From Prochlorococcus sp. AG-409-J19 (lineage in GTDB: Bacteria > Cyanobacteriota > Cyanobacteriia > PCC-6307 > Cyanobiaceae), in assembly GCA_003215635.1 (NCBI GenBank), contig QCKC01000003.1, forward strand, positions 16,001-80,000: a stretch of 64,000 nt of DNA, written 5' to 3'. Positions 9,628 to 19,616 of the stretch are shown piece after piece. Made by a program: the position numbers and the translations under genes. Numbering within the stretch: position 1 is the stretch's first letter; every line of letters starts with the position of its first letter. The notes under the pieces were generated by a model. It was not told where the DNA came from. It did no database searches and worked only from the letters and a program-made list of their open reading frames with translations.

Positions 9628-10260
9628 TCATTGATTATTTTCAGGCCAGTTTTTTTGAGGAGGTATCTTCTTTATAGGAGCTTGTCCTTGATTCAAAGCT
9701 GCACCAAGTGGGATGACAACGAAGTCACGTTCAATTAAACGAGGGTGAGGGAGAGTAAGGCTTTTATTTTGTATTTGAAGGTCACCCCATGCAAGTAGAT
9801 CAAGATCTAATTGCCTAGGACCCCATCTCAATTCTGATGATTCACGATTCCTGCCAAATTCTTGTTCTATAGATAAGAAATTATTAAGTAGTTTTATAGC
9901 TTCTTCCTCTGAAGGCCTAACAGCTGAAAGCCTTGGTCCATCTGCCACTAAAACCGAATTTAGAAAATTAGGTTGATTAACTGGGCCTCCAAAGGCTTTT
10001 GTCTCAAATATTGGGGACCATCTGAATCTTAATGCGCAATTTGCATATATTTTTTCATTCCCGCTGAGTGCCTTTGTAAGCCACAGTTCGATTGTTCGTT
10101 CCAGTATTGGGCGGACTTCTGGGAGAGTTTGATGGGGAGGACCTGCTTTGCTGGGAATGTTTGCTCCTAGCGCAACAGCTATGGTGCAAGGTGCTTGGGG
10201 TTCTGAGTGGTTTATGGCTGGTTTAGTAAAACTTTCACAAACGTAATCGGATCCTGGCAT
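9628..10260 (-). CDS. folK: 6-hydroxymethyl-7,8-dihydropterin pyrophosphokinase
   Basis: FolK transfers pyrophosphate from ATP to hydroxymethyldihydropterin in folate synthesis. Diagnostic pieces are [12 protein letters not shown] at the N-terminal strand, FLNSVLV, the ATP-binding stretch ending [16 protein letters not shown] (about residues 141-156), and [16 protein letters not shown]. The ATG at 10260 is preceded by an in-frame TTG, which I do not favour. The first 30 or so residues before IAVALGAN are an extension with no recognisable content. It is divergent from chlD. Confidence 0.92.
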   Translation of the reverse strand: MPGSDYVCESFTKPAINHSEPQAPCTIAVALGANIPSKAGPPHQTLPEVRPILERTIELWLTKALSGNEKIYANCALRFRWSPIFETKAFGGPVNQPNFLNSVLVADGPRLSAVRPSEEEAIKLLNNFLSIEQEFGRNRESSELRWGPRQLDLDLLAWGDLQIQNKSLTLPHPRLIERDFVVIPLGAALNQGQAPIKKIPPQKNWPENNQ

Positions 10261-10329
10261 CAAATGTTTTCTAGGGAATTTACTATCAATTCTTCGACCT
10301 CTTCCCCTTCTCAGAATTCTTCTTCAGCA

Positions 10330-12405
10330 ATGGCAAATCGTGCATTTCCTCTTGCTGCGATAACTGGTCATGGAACTTTGAAGTTGGCATTGCTTCTAGC
10401 TTCAGTGGATCCAGGCCTTGGTGGGGTGATTGTTGCTGGTGGGCGTGGTACTGGTAAATCAGTCCTTGCAAGAGGCTTGCACGCCCTTTTGCCTCCAATA
10501 GAAGTATTAGATCTTCCTAGAGAAATTCAGGGAGGAGCTATTAATCAAACCCCACCTCCAATTGGTTTGAATTTGGATCCAAACTCAAGCGAAAATTGGG
10601 ATGAAGGAACAAGATTATTGATTCAGAACAAAAAAGAGTTGTTGCAGGTTGATTCTTCTGGCCAACTTCCTACTCGCGTCATTCCAGCTCCGTTTGTTCA
10701 GGTCCCTTTGGGAGTTACTGAAGATAGACTTTTAGGAGCCGTTGATGTGACTGCGTCTCTATCAACTGGTACCCCAGTTTTTCAACCAGGTTTGCTTGCA
10801 GAAGCTCATAGGGGGGTTTTGTATGTAGATGAATTAAATCTTCTCGATGATGGGGTCGTTAATCTCTTGTTAGCTGCGTTTGGAGCCGGAGAGAATCATG
10901 TTGAGAGAGAAGGACTTAGTCTTTCCCATCCTTGTAAGCCGTTATTACTTGCGACATATAACCCTGAGGAAGGTGCTGTAAGAGATCATCTTTTGGATCG
11001 ATTTGCAATAGTACTTTCAGCTGATCAATTGATTACTAATGAACAACGTGTTGAGATAACACAGGCCGCTATTGCTTATGGTCAATGTAGTGAGAGTTTT
11101 GCTGCTTCTTGGGCAGAACAAACTGATGCTCTTGCGACCCAATTATTAATAGCGAGGCAATGGCTTCCAGATGTTCAAATTAGTAAGGCTCAGATTGAAT
11201 ATTTAGTAAATGAGGCAATTCGAGGAGGAGTGGAAGGGCATCGCTCTGAGCTATATGCAGTTCGAGTTGCGAAGGCTAATGCTGCTTTAAGTGGAAGAGA
11301 TCAAGTGGATGCAGATGATTTGCAAGTAGCCGTTCGACTTGTGATTGCCCCTCGGGCATTGCAATTGCCTCCTCAAGATGAACAAATGGAGCCTCCTCCT
11401 CCTGAACAACAACAGGAACCTATCCCTCCTGATGAATCAAATCAGGATGACACAGAAGATGAATCAGAAGAAGATGAAGAAAATACCGAAGAGCAGGCTT
11501 CTCCCCCGGTTCCTGAGGAGTTCATTCTTGATCCTGAGGCTATAGCGATTGATCCAGATCTTCTCTTGTTTTCTTCAGCTAAATCAAAAACGGGAAATAG
11601 TGGAAGTCGTTCGGTAGTTTTTAGTGATAATCGAGGAAGATACGTAAAGCCAATGATTCCTCGTGGTCCTGTTCGTCGCATCGCTGTTGATGCGACCTTG
11701 AGAGCGGCGGCCCCTTATCAGAAAGCACGTCGTGAAAGAGAACCACAAAGAAAAGTTATTGTCGAAGAAGGAGATTTACGGGCGAAACTTCTTCAAAGAA
11801 AGGCAGGTTCTTTGGTCATATTTCTTGTAGATGCAAGTGGATCAATGGCTTTGAATCGTATGCAGGGAGCGAAAGGTGCTGTTATTCGTCTTCTTACTGA
11901 AGCTTATGAGAATCGAGATGAAGTGGCTTTAATTCCATTTCGAGGGGAGCAGGCAGAAGTACTGCTGCCTCCTACTAAATCAATAACGGCTGCTAAAAGA
12001 AGGTTAGAGGTAATGCCTTGCGGTGGTGGTTCGCCTTTAGCTCATGGGCTTACACAAGCAGCCAGGGTAGGTGCCAATGCATTGGCTACTGGAGATCTTG
12101 GTCAGGTGGTTGTGGTTGCTATTACTGATGGGAGAGGGAATGTTCCATTAAGTACATCACTTGGACAACCTCAGCTTGAAGGTGAAGAACCAGTAGACTT
12201 AAAACAAGAAGTTCTTGATGTTGCAACAAGATATCGTACTTTAGGGATTAAGTTATTAGTAATAGATACTGAAAGAAAGTTTATTGCCAGTGGTATGGGT
12301 AAAGATCTTGCTGAAGCATCAGGTGGTAAATATGTTCAATTGCCTAAAGCAAGTGATCAAGCTATTGCAGCTATTGCAATGGAAGCCATTCAAGATGTTG
12401 ATTGA
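10330..12405 (+). CDS. chlD: magnesium chelatase subunit D
   Basis: ChlD acts with ChlI and ChlH to insert magnesium into protoporphyrin IX, the committed step of chlorophyll synthesis. From the chosen ATG (MANRAFPL) the protein has about 691 residues: an N-terminal AAA+ domain with a Walker A GGRGTGKS near residue 38, a proline/acidic linker (PPPPEQQQ followed by a Glu/Asp run around bases 11385-11500), and a C-terminal von Willebrand A domain with the MIDAS motif DASGSM near 11830. The frame is open upstream, with alternative starts at 10264 and 10207; 10330 matches the remembered start of relatives and avoids overlap with folK. Confidence 0.95.
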   Translation: MANRAFPLAAITGHGTLKLALLLASVDPGLGGVIVAGGRGTGKSVLARGLHALLPPIEVLDLPREIQGGAINQTPPPIGLNLDPNSSENWDEGTRLLIQNKKELLQVDSSGQLPTRVIPAPFVQVPLGVTEDRLLGAVDVTASLSTGTPVFQPGLLAEAHRGVLYVDELNLLDDGVVNLLLAAFGAGENHVEREGLSLSHPCKPLLLATYNPEEGAVRDHLLDRFAIVLSADQLITNEQRVEITQAAIAYGQCSESFAASWAEQTDALATQLLIARQWLPDVQISKAQIEYLVNEAIRGGVEGHRSELYAVRVAKANAALSGRDQVDADDLQVAVRLVIAPRALQLPPQDEQMEPPPPEQQQEPIPPDESNQDDTEDESEEDEENTEEQASPPVPEEFILDPEAIAIDPDLLLFSSAKSKTGNSGSRSVVFSDNRGRYVKPMIPRGPVRRIAVDATLRAAAPYQKARREREPQRKVIVEEGDLRAKLLQRKAGSLVIFLVDASGSMALNRMQGAKGAVIRLLTEAYENRDEVALIPFRGEQAEVLLPPTKSITAAKRRLEVMPCGGGSPLAHGLTQAARVGANALATGDLGQVVVVAITDGRGNVPLSTSLGQPQLEGEEPVDLKQEVLDVATRYRTLGIKLLVIDTERKFIASGMGKDLAEASGGKYVQLPKASDQAIAAIAMEAIQDVD

Positions 12406-12421
12406 TTAAATAAGTTATTTA

Positions 12422-13288
12422 TCAACTTTTCTCGGCCGTTTTTGAAGGGTATAACTCATTAAAAAATTCTCCAAGACCAATGGTTATGGTTCTTAAGGCA
12501 TTCATTAATGTCTTATCATTAATTGCATTTTCTAGTTCTTCTCCAAAGCTCTCAGCCTTATCTGATAGCGCACTAGTCTTACTGGTAATGTTTTTTAAGT
12601 CTTGGAGAGTATTTGGATTATCCAATGATCCGAGAATATTATTGATATGAGAAGTTGCTTTATTCAGATTTGTGATTATAGGCTCTGCTCTAATGAGCTC
12701 AGACTTGAATTGATTTATTAGTTCATCTAAGTTCTTTTGAGTTTGATCAAATTGCTTTGTTGAATCAACTAGATTTGAGACAACTTTGTCTTTTTCTGAC
12801 TGTCTAAGTAGTCTTTCTAATGCTTCTGTCATTGTAGAAATATTTGCCAGTGGTTCACCTGGAATACTTGCTCCATCGCAAAGAATTTCTTTAGTAGGAC
12901 AAGAAGGATGATAAGGGAAAACCGTAACATTTTTACTTGCTTCTCCTTGGCTTATGAGAGAAACTTGGACGTCTCCTCCTAGGAGAGAGCTATTAGTTAT
13001 TCTGGCAAAAACTGGCAGCGGTAATCGAAGGTTGTGATTGTCTATTTCAAGTATTGCTTCTACAGATTGAGGACTTACTTTGATTTCTCCAACGGAGCCA
13101 ACAAGAATTCCTCTGTAGGTTACGGGTGAGCGCTCGGCTAATCCACTTGCATCAGAGAAATAAGCATTGATTCTCCATGTGGTTGAACCAATGCGAATTC
13201 CTCTAAGCCAAAGAAGACTTCCGCTAAAAGCGACTAATGCTCCAATTAGCGAAAAGCCGACAATTGCATCTCTAACACTTCTCCGCAT
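12422..13288 (-). CDS. MlaD/MCE-family lipid transport protein
   Basis: This 288-residue protein has one N-terminal membrane helix (about residues 9-29) and an MCE domain with YRGILVGSVGEIKVSP near residue 58 and LLGGDVQVSLIS near 104. The C-terminal half is helical with regularly spaced Leu and Asn/Lys, including LVDSTKQFDQTQKNLDELI. Proteins of this kind bind lipid and form the periplasmic part of an ABC system such as Mla or the TGD system of chloroplasts. It starts 5 bp after the stop of the upstream ABC ATPase gene, which supports one transporter. The permease (MlaE-like) is not in this window. Confidence 0.88.
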   Translation of the reverse strand: MRRSVRDAIVGFSLIGALVAFSGSLLWLRGIRIGSTTWRINAYFSDASGLAERSPVTYRGILVGSVGEIKVSPQSVEAILEIDNHNLRLPLPVFARITNSSLLGGDVQVSLISQGEASKNVTVFPYHPSCPTKEILCDGASIPGEPLANISTMTEALERLLRQSEKDKVVSNLVDSTKQFDQTQKNLDELINQFKSELIRAEPIITNLNKATSHINNILGSLDNPNTLQDLKNITSKTSALSDKAESFGEELENAINDKTLMNALRTITIGLGEFFNELYPSKTAEKS

Positions 13289-13293
13289 GGAAA

Positions 13294-14067
13294 TTAATGC
13301 TCTGAAGGTTGCATTGGCCCTTGAAGACTACCTGTTCTGAACTGAGAAATAAATGGGTTTTGAGTTTTTTTGAATTCTTCTATTGTTCCATCCCATTGAA
13401 ATTTTCCTCCATAAAGCATTAAGACTCGGGAAGCTGAACGCTCAATGGTACTTTTTACATGACTAACTACAATTGAACAGCCCTTCGCAACTGTTGTTGT
13501 TTTTGTAATTAGATCTTCAATTCTTGTACATGCAACGGGATCTAAACCAGCTGTTGGTTCATCAAAAAGAAGCAAGGGCATGTTTTGCTCATCTTGATTT
13601 GAATCATTTATTAAAGCTCTTGCAAAGCTAACTCTTTTTTGCATACCTCCACTTAATTGACCTGGATATTTGTTGGCGACGTCGTACAAACCCACTTGGG
13701 AGAGTGAGTACATAACACGATCATGAATTTCTTTTGGCTGAAATCGACCAGTTCTTTTTAGAAGGAAACCAACATTTTCCTCAACTGTTAAGGAACCAAG
13801 CAAAGCTGGGTTTTGAAAGACGAGACGAACGTCAGGGGGATTGCTTTGATCAAGACGAAGGTAATATTGTGAGTAGCCAAATAATTGGAGGGATCCACTT
13901 GTAGGCATTAGCAATCCAGCTATGAGCCTTAGAATTGTTGATTTACCGCAACCTGAAGGACCAATAATCGCTATTCTTTCTCCAGGGTGCATTGTCAGAC
14001 TGATATTTTTTAGAACGGCTAGATTGCCCCACTGCATTGTGAGATTTTTTATCTCGACCACAGCCAT
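13294..14067 (-). CDS. ABC transporter ATPase, MlaF-like
   Basis: This cytoplasmic ATPase of about 257 residues likely powers the lipid transporter whose MCE subunit is encoded immediately downstream. Walker A is IGPSGCGKST (about residues 35-44), the Q-loop follows LVFQNPALLGS, the ABC signature is LSGGMQKRVSFARAL (about 137) and Walker B is LLLFDEPTAGLDP, with the switch His in VVSHVKST. The Gly-Gly-Met-x-Lys-Arg variant signature is typical of the Mla/TGD3 group. The reading frame is open for ten more codons upstream (ATG at 14097), but MAVVEIKNL at 14067 is the usual beginning of such domains. Confidence 0.9.
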   Translation of the reverse strand: MAVVEIKNLTMQWGNLAVLKNISLTMHPGERIAIIGPSGCGKSTILRLIAGLLMPTSGSLQLFGYSQYYLRLDQSNPPDVRLVFQNPALLGSLTVEENVGFLLKRTGRFQPKEIHDRVMYSLSQVGLYDVANKYPGQLSGGMQKRVSFARALINDSNQDEQNMPLLLFDEPTAGLDPVACTRIEDLITKTTTVAKGCSIVVSHVKSTIERSASRVLMLYGGKFQWDGTIEEFKKTQNPFISQFRTGSLQGPMQPSEH

Positions 14068-14208
14068 GGATTGGACCACTAGTTCTAAAAGTTTCATACC
14101 AGGTCATCATGCCTGGGATGTTCAACTAAGGAAGTTTCTTTAGAGTTTTACCAAATTATTCAAAAAGAGATTGCCCCCCCCCAGTTGTCTTATCCAAACC
14201 TCCCTTCC

Positions 14209-15606
14209 ATGAAAAGTCGCCAAAGCGGGCGCCTTAAGACGATTAGGCGAAAGAGAGTTTTTCGGGGGCAAAAAGAGGCGGATTTTGTAATTCGCTCACG
14301 TAGAGCCGTTAGTTGGTTGCTCCCAGGGTTGGTGGTTAAACGCTGGATGCTCACTTCTGGATTAGGTCTCCTGCTGGCATTGCTTGGTGCATGTATTTGG
14401 GCAGACCTAAGGCCAATTTATTGGATGATCGAAACTCTTATATGGATTTTAGGTGCTATTACTACATTCCTTCCACGTAGTGCAACTGGGCCTATTGTTT
14501 TTATTTTTGGGGCGAGTCTTCTAATATGGGGTCAAAGTAGAAGTTTTGGTTCTATTCAGCAAGCCTTAGCTCCTCAAAAAGATACTTTTCTTGTGGATGC
14601 GCTTAGAGCAAAAAGTAAGTTAAATAGAGGACCTAATATTGTTGCAATTGGAGGTGGAACTGGTTTATCCACATTGCTAACAGGCTTGAAAAGGTACAGC
14701 AGTCACATCACTGCAATAGTTACTGTTGCAGATGATGGAGGCAGTAGTGGAGTATTGAGACGAGAGCTTGGAGTTCAGCCTCCTGGAGACATTCGAAATT
14801 GTATTGCTGCCCTTTCAACTGAGCAGTCACTTTTAACTAGACTCTTTCAATATCGATTTTCAGCTGGGGGAGGGTTAGAAGGGCATAGTTTTGGAAATCT
14901 TTTCCTTTCTGCTCTTACAGCTATTACGGGAAATATGGAGACTGCTATAACTGCTTCCAGCAGAGTCCTTGCAGTTCAAGGTCAGGTTGTCCCGGCTACC
15001 AATGTAGATGTGAGATTGTGGGCTGAATTAGAGAATGGTCAGCGTATAGAAGGCGAGTCAGCTATTGGTCGTGCCCAAAGTCCAATAGTCCGTATGGGAT
15101 GTCTGCCTGTTCATCCTCCTGCGTTGCCTAGTGCATTAGAAGCGATTGCCAATGCTGAATTAATTGTCCTTGGCCCAGGTAGTTTATATACTTCCCTTTT
15201 GCCCAATTTATTGGTGCCAGAATTAGTTGAGGCTATTCAAAGAAGTAGAGCTCCTAAATTATATATATGTAATTTGATGACTCAGCCTGGAGAAACGGAT
15301 GATCTTGATGTGTCAGGACATGTTCGTGCAATAGAAGCACAATTAGCAAGTTTGGGTATAGGAAAACGTCTTTTCAATGCTGTTTTAGCTCAAGATGATA
15401 TACCTGAATCTCCTCTGCTTGATTATTATCGGGAAAGAGGAGCTCAACCTGTTAAATGTGATCAGAAAACTCTTAATTCTAAGGGATATGAAGTAATACA
15501 AGCGCCTTTACAAGGGGCTTTGCCAACAGCAACTCTTAGACATGATCCACGAAGACTTGCATTGGCTGTAATGCGATATTACAGAAATCATAAAAAGGAA
15601 ATCTAA
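14209..15606 (+). CDS. YvcK/CofD-like gluconeogenesis-factor family protein with N-terminal membrane segments
   Basis: The C-terminal part of about 310 residues is a CofD-like nucleotide-binding domain: [18 protein letters not shown] (around 14638), [30 protein letters not shown], then EGHSFGNLF and the [17 protein letters not shown] segment. YvcK proteins bind UDP-sugars and affect carbon flux and cell shape in other bacteria. Before this lie two or three hydrophobic segments (14335-14540), so the cyanobacterial form appears membrane-anchored. The ATG at 14209 is chosen over a TTG 24 bases earlier. It is divergent from the ABC ATPase gene and overlaps the end of ndhJ by 4 bp. Confidence 0.88.
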   Translation: MKSRQSGRLKTIRRKRVFRGQKEADFVIRSRRAVSWLLPGLVVKRWMLTSGLGLLLALLGACIWADLRPIYWMIETLIWILGAITTFLPRSATGPIVFIFGASLLIWGQSRSFGSIQQALAPQKDTFLVDALRAKSKLNRGPNIVAIGGGTGLSTLLTGLKRYSSHITAIVTVADDGGSSGVLRRELGVQPPGDIRNCIAALSTEQSLLTRLFQYRFSAGGGLEGHSFGNLFLSALTAITGNMETAITASSRVLAVQGQVVPATNVDVRLWAELENGQRIEGESAIGRAQSPIVRMGCLPVHPPALPSALEAIANAELIVLGPGSLYTSLLPNLLVPELVEAIQRSRAPKLYICNLMTQPGETDDLDVSGHVRAIEAQLASLGIGKRLFNAVLAQDDIPESPLLDYYRERGAQPVKCDQKTLNSKGYEVIQAPLQGALPTATLRHDPRRLALAVMRYYRNHKKEI

Positions 15607-16154
15607 TAAGCATCTTGCATTTCATAAAAATCAGGCTGAATATAATCTTTTCTAAGGGGCCATCCTTTCCAGTCTTCTGGCATTAATAGTCGCTTGGGGT
15701 GAGGGTGGCCTTCAAAGTAGATGCCAAACATGTCGTAGGTTTCTCTTTCTTGCCAATCAGCTCCTCGGAAAATTTTGTATAAGCTTGGAAGCTTTGGGGT
15801 GTCTTTTCGATTTAGAAAAACTTTCAGACGAACTTCTTTTAATTCACATTTTTCATGGGATGAATCTGCATGATTTTTTACTATCTCATTCATTGAAATA
15901 AGATGATAAAAAGATACGAGATTTTTACCTGGTCCTTCATCATATCCACCTTGACATTGCAAGTAGTCAAAACCTTTCTCTTTTAATAAGGATACGATTG
16001 CAATTAGGTCGTTAGGTGCGACTTCGATTGTCTCTACATTTAGGTGATCTGGTTCAAGGGAATTGTTAGCCAATCCTTGTTCACTTAACCAAATGCTTAT
16101 AGGACCTGGGTTTTTGATTTCAGATGAATCGTTTGTTGTAGGATTTTCGCTCAT
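15603..16154 (-). CDS. ndhJ: NAD(P)H-quinone oxidoreductase subunit J
   Basis: NdhJ is a peripheral-arm subunit of the thylakoid NDH-1 complex, which feeds electrons into plastoquinone during respiration and cyclic flow. The 183-residue protein has the complex I 30-kDa signature: YHLISM, the stretch from [20 protein letters not shown] (about residues 130-149) and the terminal [17 protein letters not shown]. It begins with an ATG that overlaps the ndhK stop by 4 bp (ATGA), implying translational coupling. The order ndhC-ndhK-ndhJ is the conserved cyanobacterial and chloroplast operon. Confidence 0.96.
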   Translation of the reverse strand: MSENPTTNDSSEIKNPGPISIWLSEQGLANNSLEPDHLNVETIEVAPNDLIAIVSLLKEKGFDYLQCQGGYDEGPGKNLVSFYHLISMNEIVKNHADSSHEKCELKEVRLKVFLNRKDTPKLPSLYKIFRGADWQERETYDMFGIYFEGHPHPKRLLMPEDWKGWPLRKDYIQPDFYEMQDAY

Positions 16155-16900
16155 TGCATTGGTTGTTGTGATTCGGATATCTTTGTAGTGTTATTTATAG
16201 TTTTTTCAGGTTGAAAAGAATTTTCTAAGCTTGGTGATAGGGCCTCTCTTTGTGTATTTGCATTCAAATACTCTCCAGTAATTGCTGGCTCAATTCGCTT
16301 CATTTGATGTTTGACTGTTAGGTATCTATGGGTTTGTTTGTATTTGGATCTTTCTGCGATCGATTCGTTGCCAACTTTTTTTCTCAATTTGATTACAGCA
16401 TCAAAAATTGCTTCAGGCCTTGGAGGACAACCGGGTAAATAAAGGTCGATAGGAATTAATTTATCAACGCCACGAACAGCAGTGGTTGAATCCGCACTGA
16501 ACATCCCTCCAGTAATTGTGCACGCCCCCATTGCAATTACATATTTCGGCTCGGGCATTTGTTCATAAAGTCTTACCAGTGCTGGAGCCATTTTCATCGT
16601 CACTGTTCCAGCGACTATTAAAAGGTCAGCCTGTCTAGGAGAACTTCTTGGAACCAATCCAAATCGATCAAAATCAAATCTGGATCCAATAAGTGCAGCA
16701 AACTCTATAAAGCAACAAGCTGTCCCATATAAGAGAGGCCACAAGCTGCTTAAACGTGCCCAATTATGAAGATCATCCAGACTGGTGAGAATAATGTTCT
16801 CACTAAGTTCATTGGTAACTTTGGGGGGAGCGATAGGTCCGCAAGTTGAATCGCGTAGGGCTCGAGCAGTAAGAGCTGAGGGATTGGAAGAATCTTTCAT
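16151..16900 (-). CDS. ndhK: NAD(P)H-quinone oxidoreductase subunit K
   Basis: NdhK carries the N2-type 4Fe-4S cluster of NDH-1. Expected ligand cysteines are visible: the adjacent pair in [12 protein letters not shown], one in [11 protein letters not shown] and one in [10 protein letters not shown]. The chosen start ([10 protein letters not shown]) leaves 4 bp after the ndhC stop; an in-frame ATG at 16939 would instead overlap ndhC by 35 bp. The last 60 or so residues after KHQMKRIEP are a low-complexity Asn/Gln/Ser tail beyond the conserved domain. The gene is translationally linked to ndhJ. Confidence 0.95.
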   Translation of the reverse strand: MKDSSNPSALTARALRDSTCGPIAPPKVTNELSENIILTSLDDLHNWARLSSLWPLLYGTACCFIEFAALIGSRFDFDRFGLVPRSSPRQADLLIVAGTVTMKMAPALVRLYEQMPEPKYVIAMGACTITGGMFSADSTTAVRGVDKLIPIDLYLPGCPPRPEAIFDAVIKLRKKVGNESIAERSKYKQTHRYLTVKHQMKRIEPAITGEYLNANTQREALSPSLENSFQPEKTINNTTKISESQQPMQ

Positions 16901-16904
16901 TTGT

Positions 16905-17267
16905 TTAGCTCCATTCGAGGGCTCCCTTTCTCCATGCATATGCCAGTGCCACTATCAAGATAGAAATAAAAACGAGTGCTTCTATAAATGCCAAGAGTCC
17001 AAGACGATGGAAAGCCACGGCCCAAGGATATAAAAAGACAGTCTCTACATCAAATATTACAAAAACCAATGCAAACATGTAGTAACGAATATTGAATTGA
17101 ATCCATGCACCACCAATGGGTTCCATTCCGGATTCATATGTAATTTGCCTTTCCCCAGCTCTACTAGTTGGTGATATCAGCTTGTTCGTGACTAAAGCAA
17201 GTACAGGAACTGCTGCTGCAATTAGTAAGAAACCTAGGAAAGCGTCATACCCAGGGAGGGAAAACAT
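16905..17267 (-). CDS. ndhC: NAD(P)H-quinone oxidoreductase subunit 3
   Basis: NdhC is a membrane subunit of NDH-1 at the junction of the membrane and peripheral arms. The 120-residue protein has three hydrophobic helices and the conserved loop around [24 protein letters not shown] (residues about 45-68, partly quoted from positions 17070-17140), followed by [17 protein letters not shown]. The start [10 protein letters not shown] matches family members; the frame stays open for 16 more codons upstream, which would overlap nothing but is unlike homologues. It is the first gene of ndhCKJ and faces the divergent rubredoxin gene 65 bp away. Confidence 0.95.
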   Translation of the reverse strand: MFSLPGYDAFLGFLLIAAAVPVLALVTNKLISPTSRAGERQITYESGMEPIGGAWIQFNIRYYMFALVFVIFDVETVFLYPWAVAFHRLGLLAFIEALVFISILIVALAYAWRKGALEWS

Positions 17268-17332
17268 GAGCAATTTAGATCTAATTACTAGTTTGCCACC
17301 CACTGACAAGCCCAAACCTCGATAGAGTTGAT

Positions 17333-17779
17333 ATGCATATGAGAGTTGCGGTGAACGAAGAGAATCAAACGACTCATGGGATACCTGAGGATAGTGCCAT
17401 TGATTCCATTAATTCAAATGGGACAAAGGCTACTGATCAAAAGGATTTAGAGGGGTTTCAAGATCGCAGTACCCACCGGTTTGAATGTATTGGATGCGGT
17501 TATGTTTATGACCCTATCGAAGGGGTGAAGAAACTAGGTATCCTTAGTGGAACTACATTTGATGAACTTGATCCTTTAGTTTTTCGATGTCCTGTATGTC
17601 GAGCAAGAACTGAGGCTTTTCGAGACATTGGCCCCCGTGATAAACCCAGTGGCTTTGAAGAAAATTTCAACTATGGCTTCGGAGTCAACCGTCTTACCCC
17701 AGGGCAGAAGAATGTCTTAATTTTTGGTGGCTTAGCATTTGCGGTCGCTTGTTTCTTATCCCTTTATTCCTTGCATTAA
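17333..17779 (+). CDS. membrane-anchored rubredoxin (RubA type)
   Basis: The 148-residue protein has a rubredoxin domain with two iron-binding knuckles, CIGCGY (near residue 52) and CPVCRA (near residue 86), separated by the usual YDPIEG and LDPLVF stretches. A single C-terminal hydrophobic helix ([20 protein letters not shown]) anchors it, probably in the thylakoid. The N-terminal 45 residues are polar and unconserved in appearance. In cyanobacteria and plants this rubredoxin is required for photosystem assembly and is encoded next to ycf48 and psbE, as here: ycf48 starts 14 bp downstream. Confidence 0.93.
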   Translation: MHMRVAVNEENQTTHGIPEDSAIDSINSNGTKATDQKDLEGFQDRSTHRFECIGCGYVYDPIEGVKKLGILSGTTFDELDPLVFRCPVCRARTEAFRDIGPRDKPSGFEENFNYGFGVNRLTPGQKNVLIFGGLAFAVACFLSLYSLH

Positions 17780-17793
17780 TTCATTTTAAATTC

Positions 17794-18801
17794 ATGAATA
17801 ACCTTTTAAAGTCGTTTTTCAATTTACTTTTAGTCTTTTCAATTGGAGTTGGTCTCAGTGGATGTGTTTCCACAAGATTGCCAATTGCGGCTAATAGCCC
17901 TTGGCAAGCAGCTAACTTAGAAACAGATGCTAATCCTTTAGATATAAGTTTTACTGATGAAAAACACGGTTTTTTAGTTGGTACCAACCGTTTGATTCTT
18001 GAAACAAATGACGGTGGCATTAGTTGGGAGAAACGGAGTCTTGCACTACCTTCTGAAGAAAATTTCCGTCTTATCAGTATCGATTTTGAAGGGGATGAGG
18101 GTTGGATCGCAGGACAACCTAGTTTAGTTATGCATACCACTGATGGAGGGAAAAATTGGAATCGGTTGGTCTTAGGGAGCAAATTGCCTGGTGATCCTTA
18201 TTTAGTAACAACGCTTGGCCCAGAAACTGTTGAGCTCGCTACGACAGCGGGAGCTGTATATCTAACTGAAGATGGAGGTAATAATTGGGAAGGTAAAGTC
18301 AGTGACGCCTCTGGTGGAGTCAGAGATCTTCGACGTGGTGAAGACGGTGAATATGTCAGTGTTAGCAGCCTTGGTAATTTCTTTGCGACACTTGATCCAT
18401 CGAATGAGGTTTGGCAGCCTCATCAGAGAACTAGCAGCAAAAGAGTTCAAAGTTTAGGGTTTCAGCCCAATGGAGAGTTGTGGATGCTCTCCAGAGGTGC
18501 TGAGATTCGATTAAATGACGAGCCGGGGAACGTTGATAGTTGGTCCAAACCCATTATTCCAATTACCAATGGGTATAACTACTTAGACATGGCATGGGAT
18601 CCGAATGGTGATATATGGGCAGGCGGAGGTAATGGCACTTTGTTAGTTAGTCATGATGAAGGAGAAAAATGGGAATTAGATCCTGTTGGGGATGAACAAG
18701 CTTCAAATTTCATCAAAATTTTGTTTGACACTACAAAAGGCTCTTCAGTAAAGGGTTTTGTGCTTGGTGAACGTGGACATTTGCTTCGTTGGGTGGGTTG
18801 A
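17794..18801 (+). CDS. ycf48: photosystem II assembly/stability factor Ycf48 (HCF136)
   Basis: Ycf48 binds precursor D1 and helps build the PSII reaction centre on the lumenal side. The protein starts with a lipoprotein signal: a hydrophobic stretch ending GVGLSGC, where the Cys near residue 25 would be lipidated. The rest is a BNR-type beta propeller with repeated units such as [20 protein letters not shown] and the related EDGGNNW and HDEGEKW turns, plus [12 protein letters not shown]. The chosen ATG (MNNLLKSFF) gives a proper signal peptide; the frame is open 15 codons further up inside the rubredoxin gene. It leads into psbE 100 bp later. Confidence 0.95.
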   Translation: MNNLLKSFFNLLLVFSIGVGLSGCVSTRLPIAANSPWQAANLETDANPLDISFTDEKHGFLVGTNRLILETNDGGISWEKRSLALPSEENFRLISIDFEGDEGWIAGQPSLVMHTTDGGKNWNRLVLGSKLPGDPYLVTTLGPETVELATTAGAVYLTEDGGNNWEGKVSDASGGVRDLRRGEDGEYVSVSSLGNFFATLDPSNEVWQPHQRTSSKRVQSLGFQPNGELWMLSRGAEIRLNDEPGNVDSWSKPIIPITNGYNYLDMAWDPNGDIWAGGGNGTLLVSHDEGEKWELDPVGDEQASNFIKILFDTTKGSSVKGFVLGERGHLLRWVG

Positions 18802-18901
18802 TTTGCCCCCAATGCACAACGCTCTGTAACCATCCAGGCAAAACTTTGCGTTACTTGTAGCCCAAGCTTGATAAGATCCATGGGCTGATACGCGTGAGGC
18901 T

Positions 18902-19150
18902 ATGGCTGCCGGCTCTACCGGAGAACGTCCGTTTTTTGAGATCATTACCAGCATCCGCTACTGGGTTATTCATGCCGTAGCACTTCCAGCGATTTTTGTT
19001 GCTGGATTCTTGTTTGTGTCTACTGGTCTTGCCTATGACACTTTCGGGACTCCACGACCAGATACATACTTTCAGGCTTCTGAAAGTAAAGCTCCAGTTG
19101 TGAGTCAACGCTTCGAATCCAAGTCCCAACTAGATCTGCGTCTGAAATAG
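18902..19150 (+). CDS. psbE: cytochrome b559 subunit alpha
   Basis: PsbE is a single-span PSII reaction-centre protein; His24 in [11 protein letters not shown] would be one axial ligand of the b559 haem. The 82-residue protein matches the family from [11 protein letters not shown] through [22 protein letters not shown] and ends LDLRLK. The second haem ligand normally comes from PsbF, whose gene usually follows directly. Here psbL begins 2 bp after the psbE stop and no psbF is found, which is the odd point of this locus. Confidence 0.97.
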   Translation: MAAGSTGERPFFEIITSIRYWVIHAVALPAIFVAGFLFVSTGLAYDTFGTPRPDTYFQASESKAPVVSQRFESKSQLDLRLK

Positions 19151-19152
19151 CC

Positions 19153-19272
19153 ATGCAAGTCAATCCAAATCCAAACAATCTCCCAGTTGAATTGAACCGC
19201 ACAAGTCTTTATTTAGGCTTGTTGCTCGTTTTTGTCATGGGAGTGCTGTTCTCTAGCTATTTCTTTAACTGA
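19153..19272 (+). CDS. psbL: photosystem II protein L
   Basis: PsbL is a 39-residue, single-helix PSII subunit near the quinone sites at the monomer interface. The translation begins [18 protein letters not shown] and ends LFSSYFFN, which is the full-length family sequence. It should not be mistaken for psbF, which it replaces in position: it lacks the PsbF hallmarks (IFTVRW and the haem-ligand His). It starts 2 bp after psbE, with no clear ribosome binding site of its own, and psbJ follows 11 bp later. Confidence 0.96.
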   Translation: MQVNPNPNNLPVELNRTSLYLGLLLVFVMGVLFSSYFFN

Positions 19273-19283
19273 GGTTCTAAATC

Positions 19284-19481
19284 ATGTCAAAACCACTTAA
19301 AGGACCTGACGGAAGAGTCGGGGATCGTCTCCCTGACGGAACCCCAGCAGTTTCCTGGGAACGCAGATGGACTGAAGGTGCTCTACCACTCTGGTTGGTT
19401 GCAACAGCTGGTGGAATAGCTGTGTTTTTTGTTTTAGGGGTATTCTTCTATGGCTCCTATACTGGGGTTGGTTCTGCTTGA
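19284..19481 (+). CDS. psbJ: photosystem II protein J
   Basis: PsbJ is a single-helix PSII subunit beside cytochrome b559 that affects electron flow on the acceptor side. The 65-residue protein has a polar N-terminus ([19 protein letters not shown]) and a helix ending [12 protein letters not shown], as in marine picocyanobacteria. It is the last gene of the psbE operon and is followed by a strong hairpin terminator. Confidence 0.96.
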   Translation: MSKPLKGPDGRVGDRLPDGTPAVSWERRWTEGALPLWLVATAGGIAVFFVLGVFFYGSYTGVGSA

Positions 19482-19566
19482 GACATCATGAATCCAAAGT
19501 CACATCTAAGGGATTGATTTGAAAATCCTTATTTCTTAGGTGTATGGATTACCCACTTCTAAATTT

Positions 19567-19600
19567 AAAAAAGGCTATGAATTAATTCATAGCCTTTTTT
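19567..19600. terminator. bidirectional intrinsic terminator between psbJ and mtnP
   Basis: A nearly perfect inverted repeat (AAAAAAGGCTATGAA, loop, TTCATAGCCTTTTTT) ends in a T run on either strand. It lies between the convergent ends of psbJ (plus) and mtnP (minus) and can serve both. Confidence 0.88.
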
Positions 19601-19616
19601 AGTGTTTGCCAAACTT

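Noticed and set aside
17781..18182. 133-residue minus-strand frame inside ycf48
   Set aside because: It lies entirely opposite the conserved Ycf48 propeller and has no family features.
19153..19272. Possibility that the 39-residue gene after psbE is psbF
   Set aside because: The sequence is a full PsbL (MQVNPNPN start, SSYFFN end) and has no haem-ligand His.
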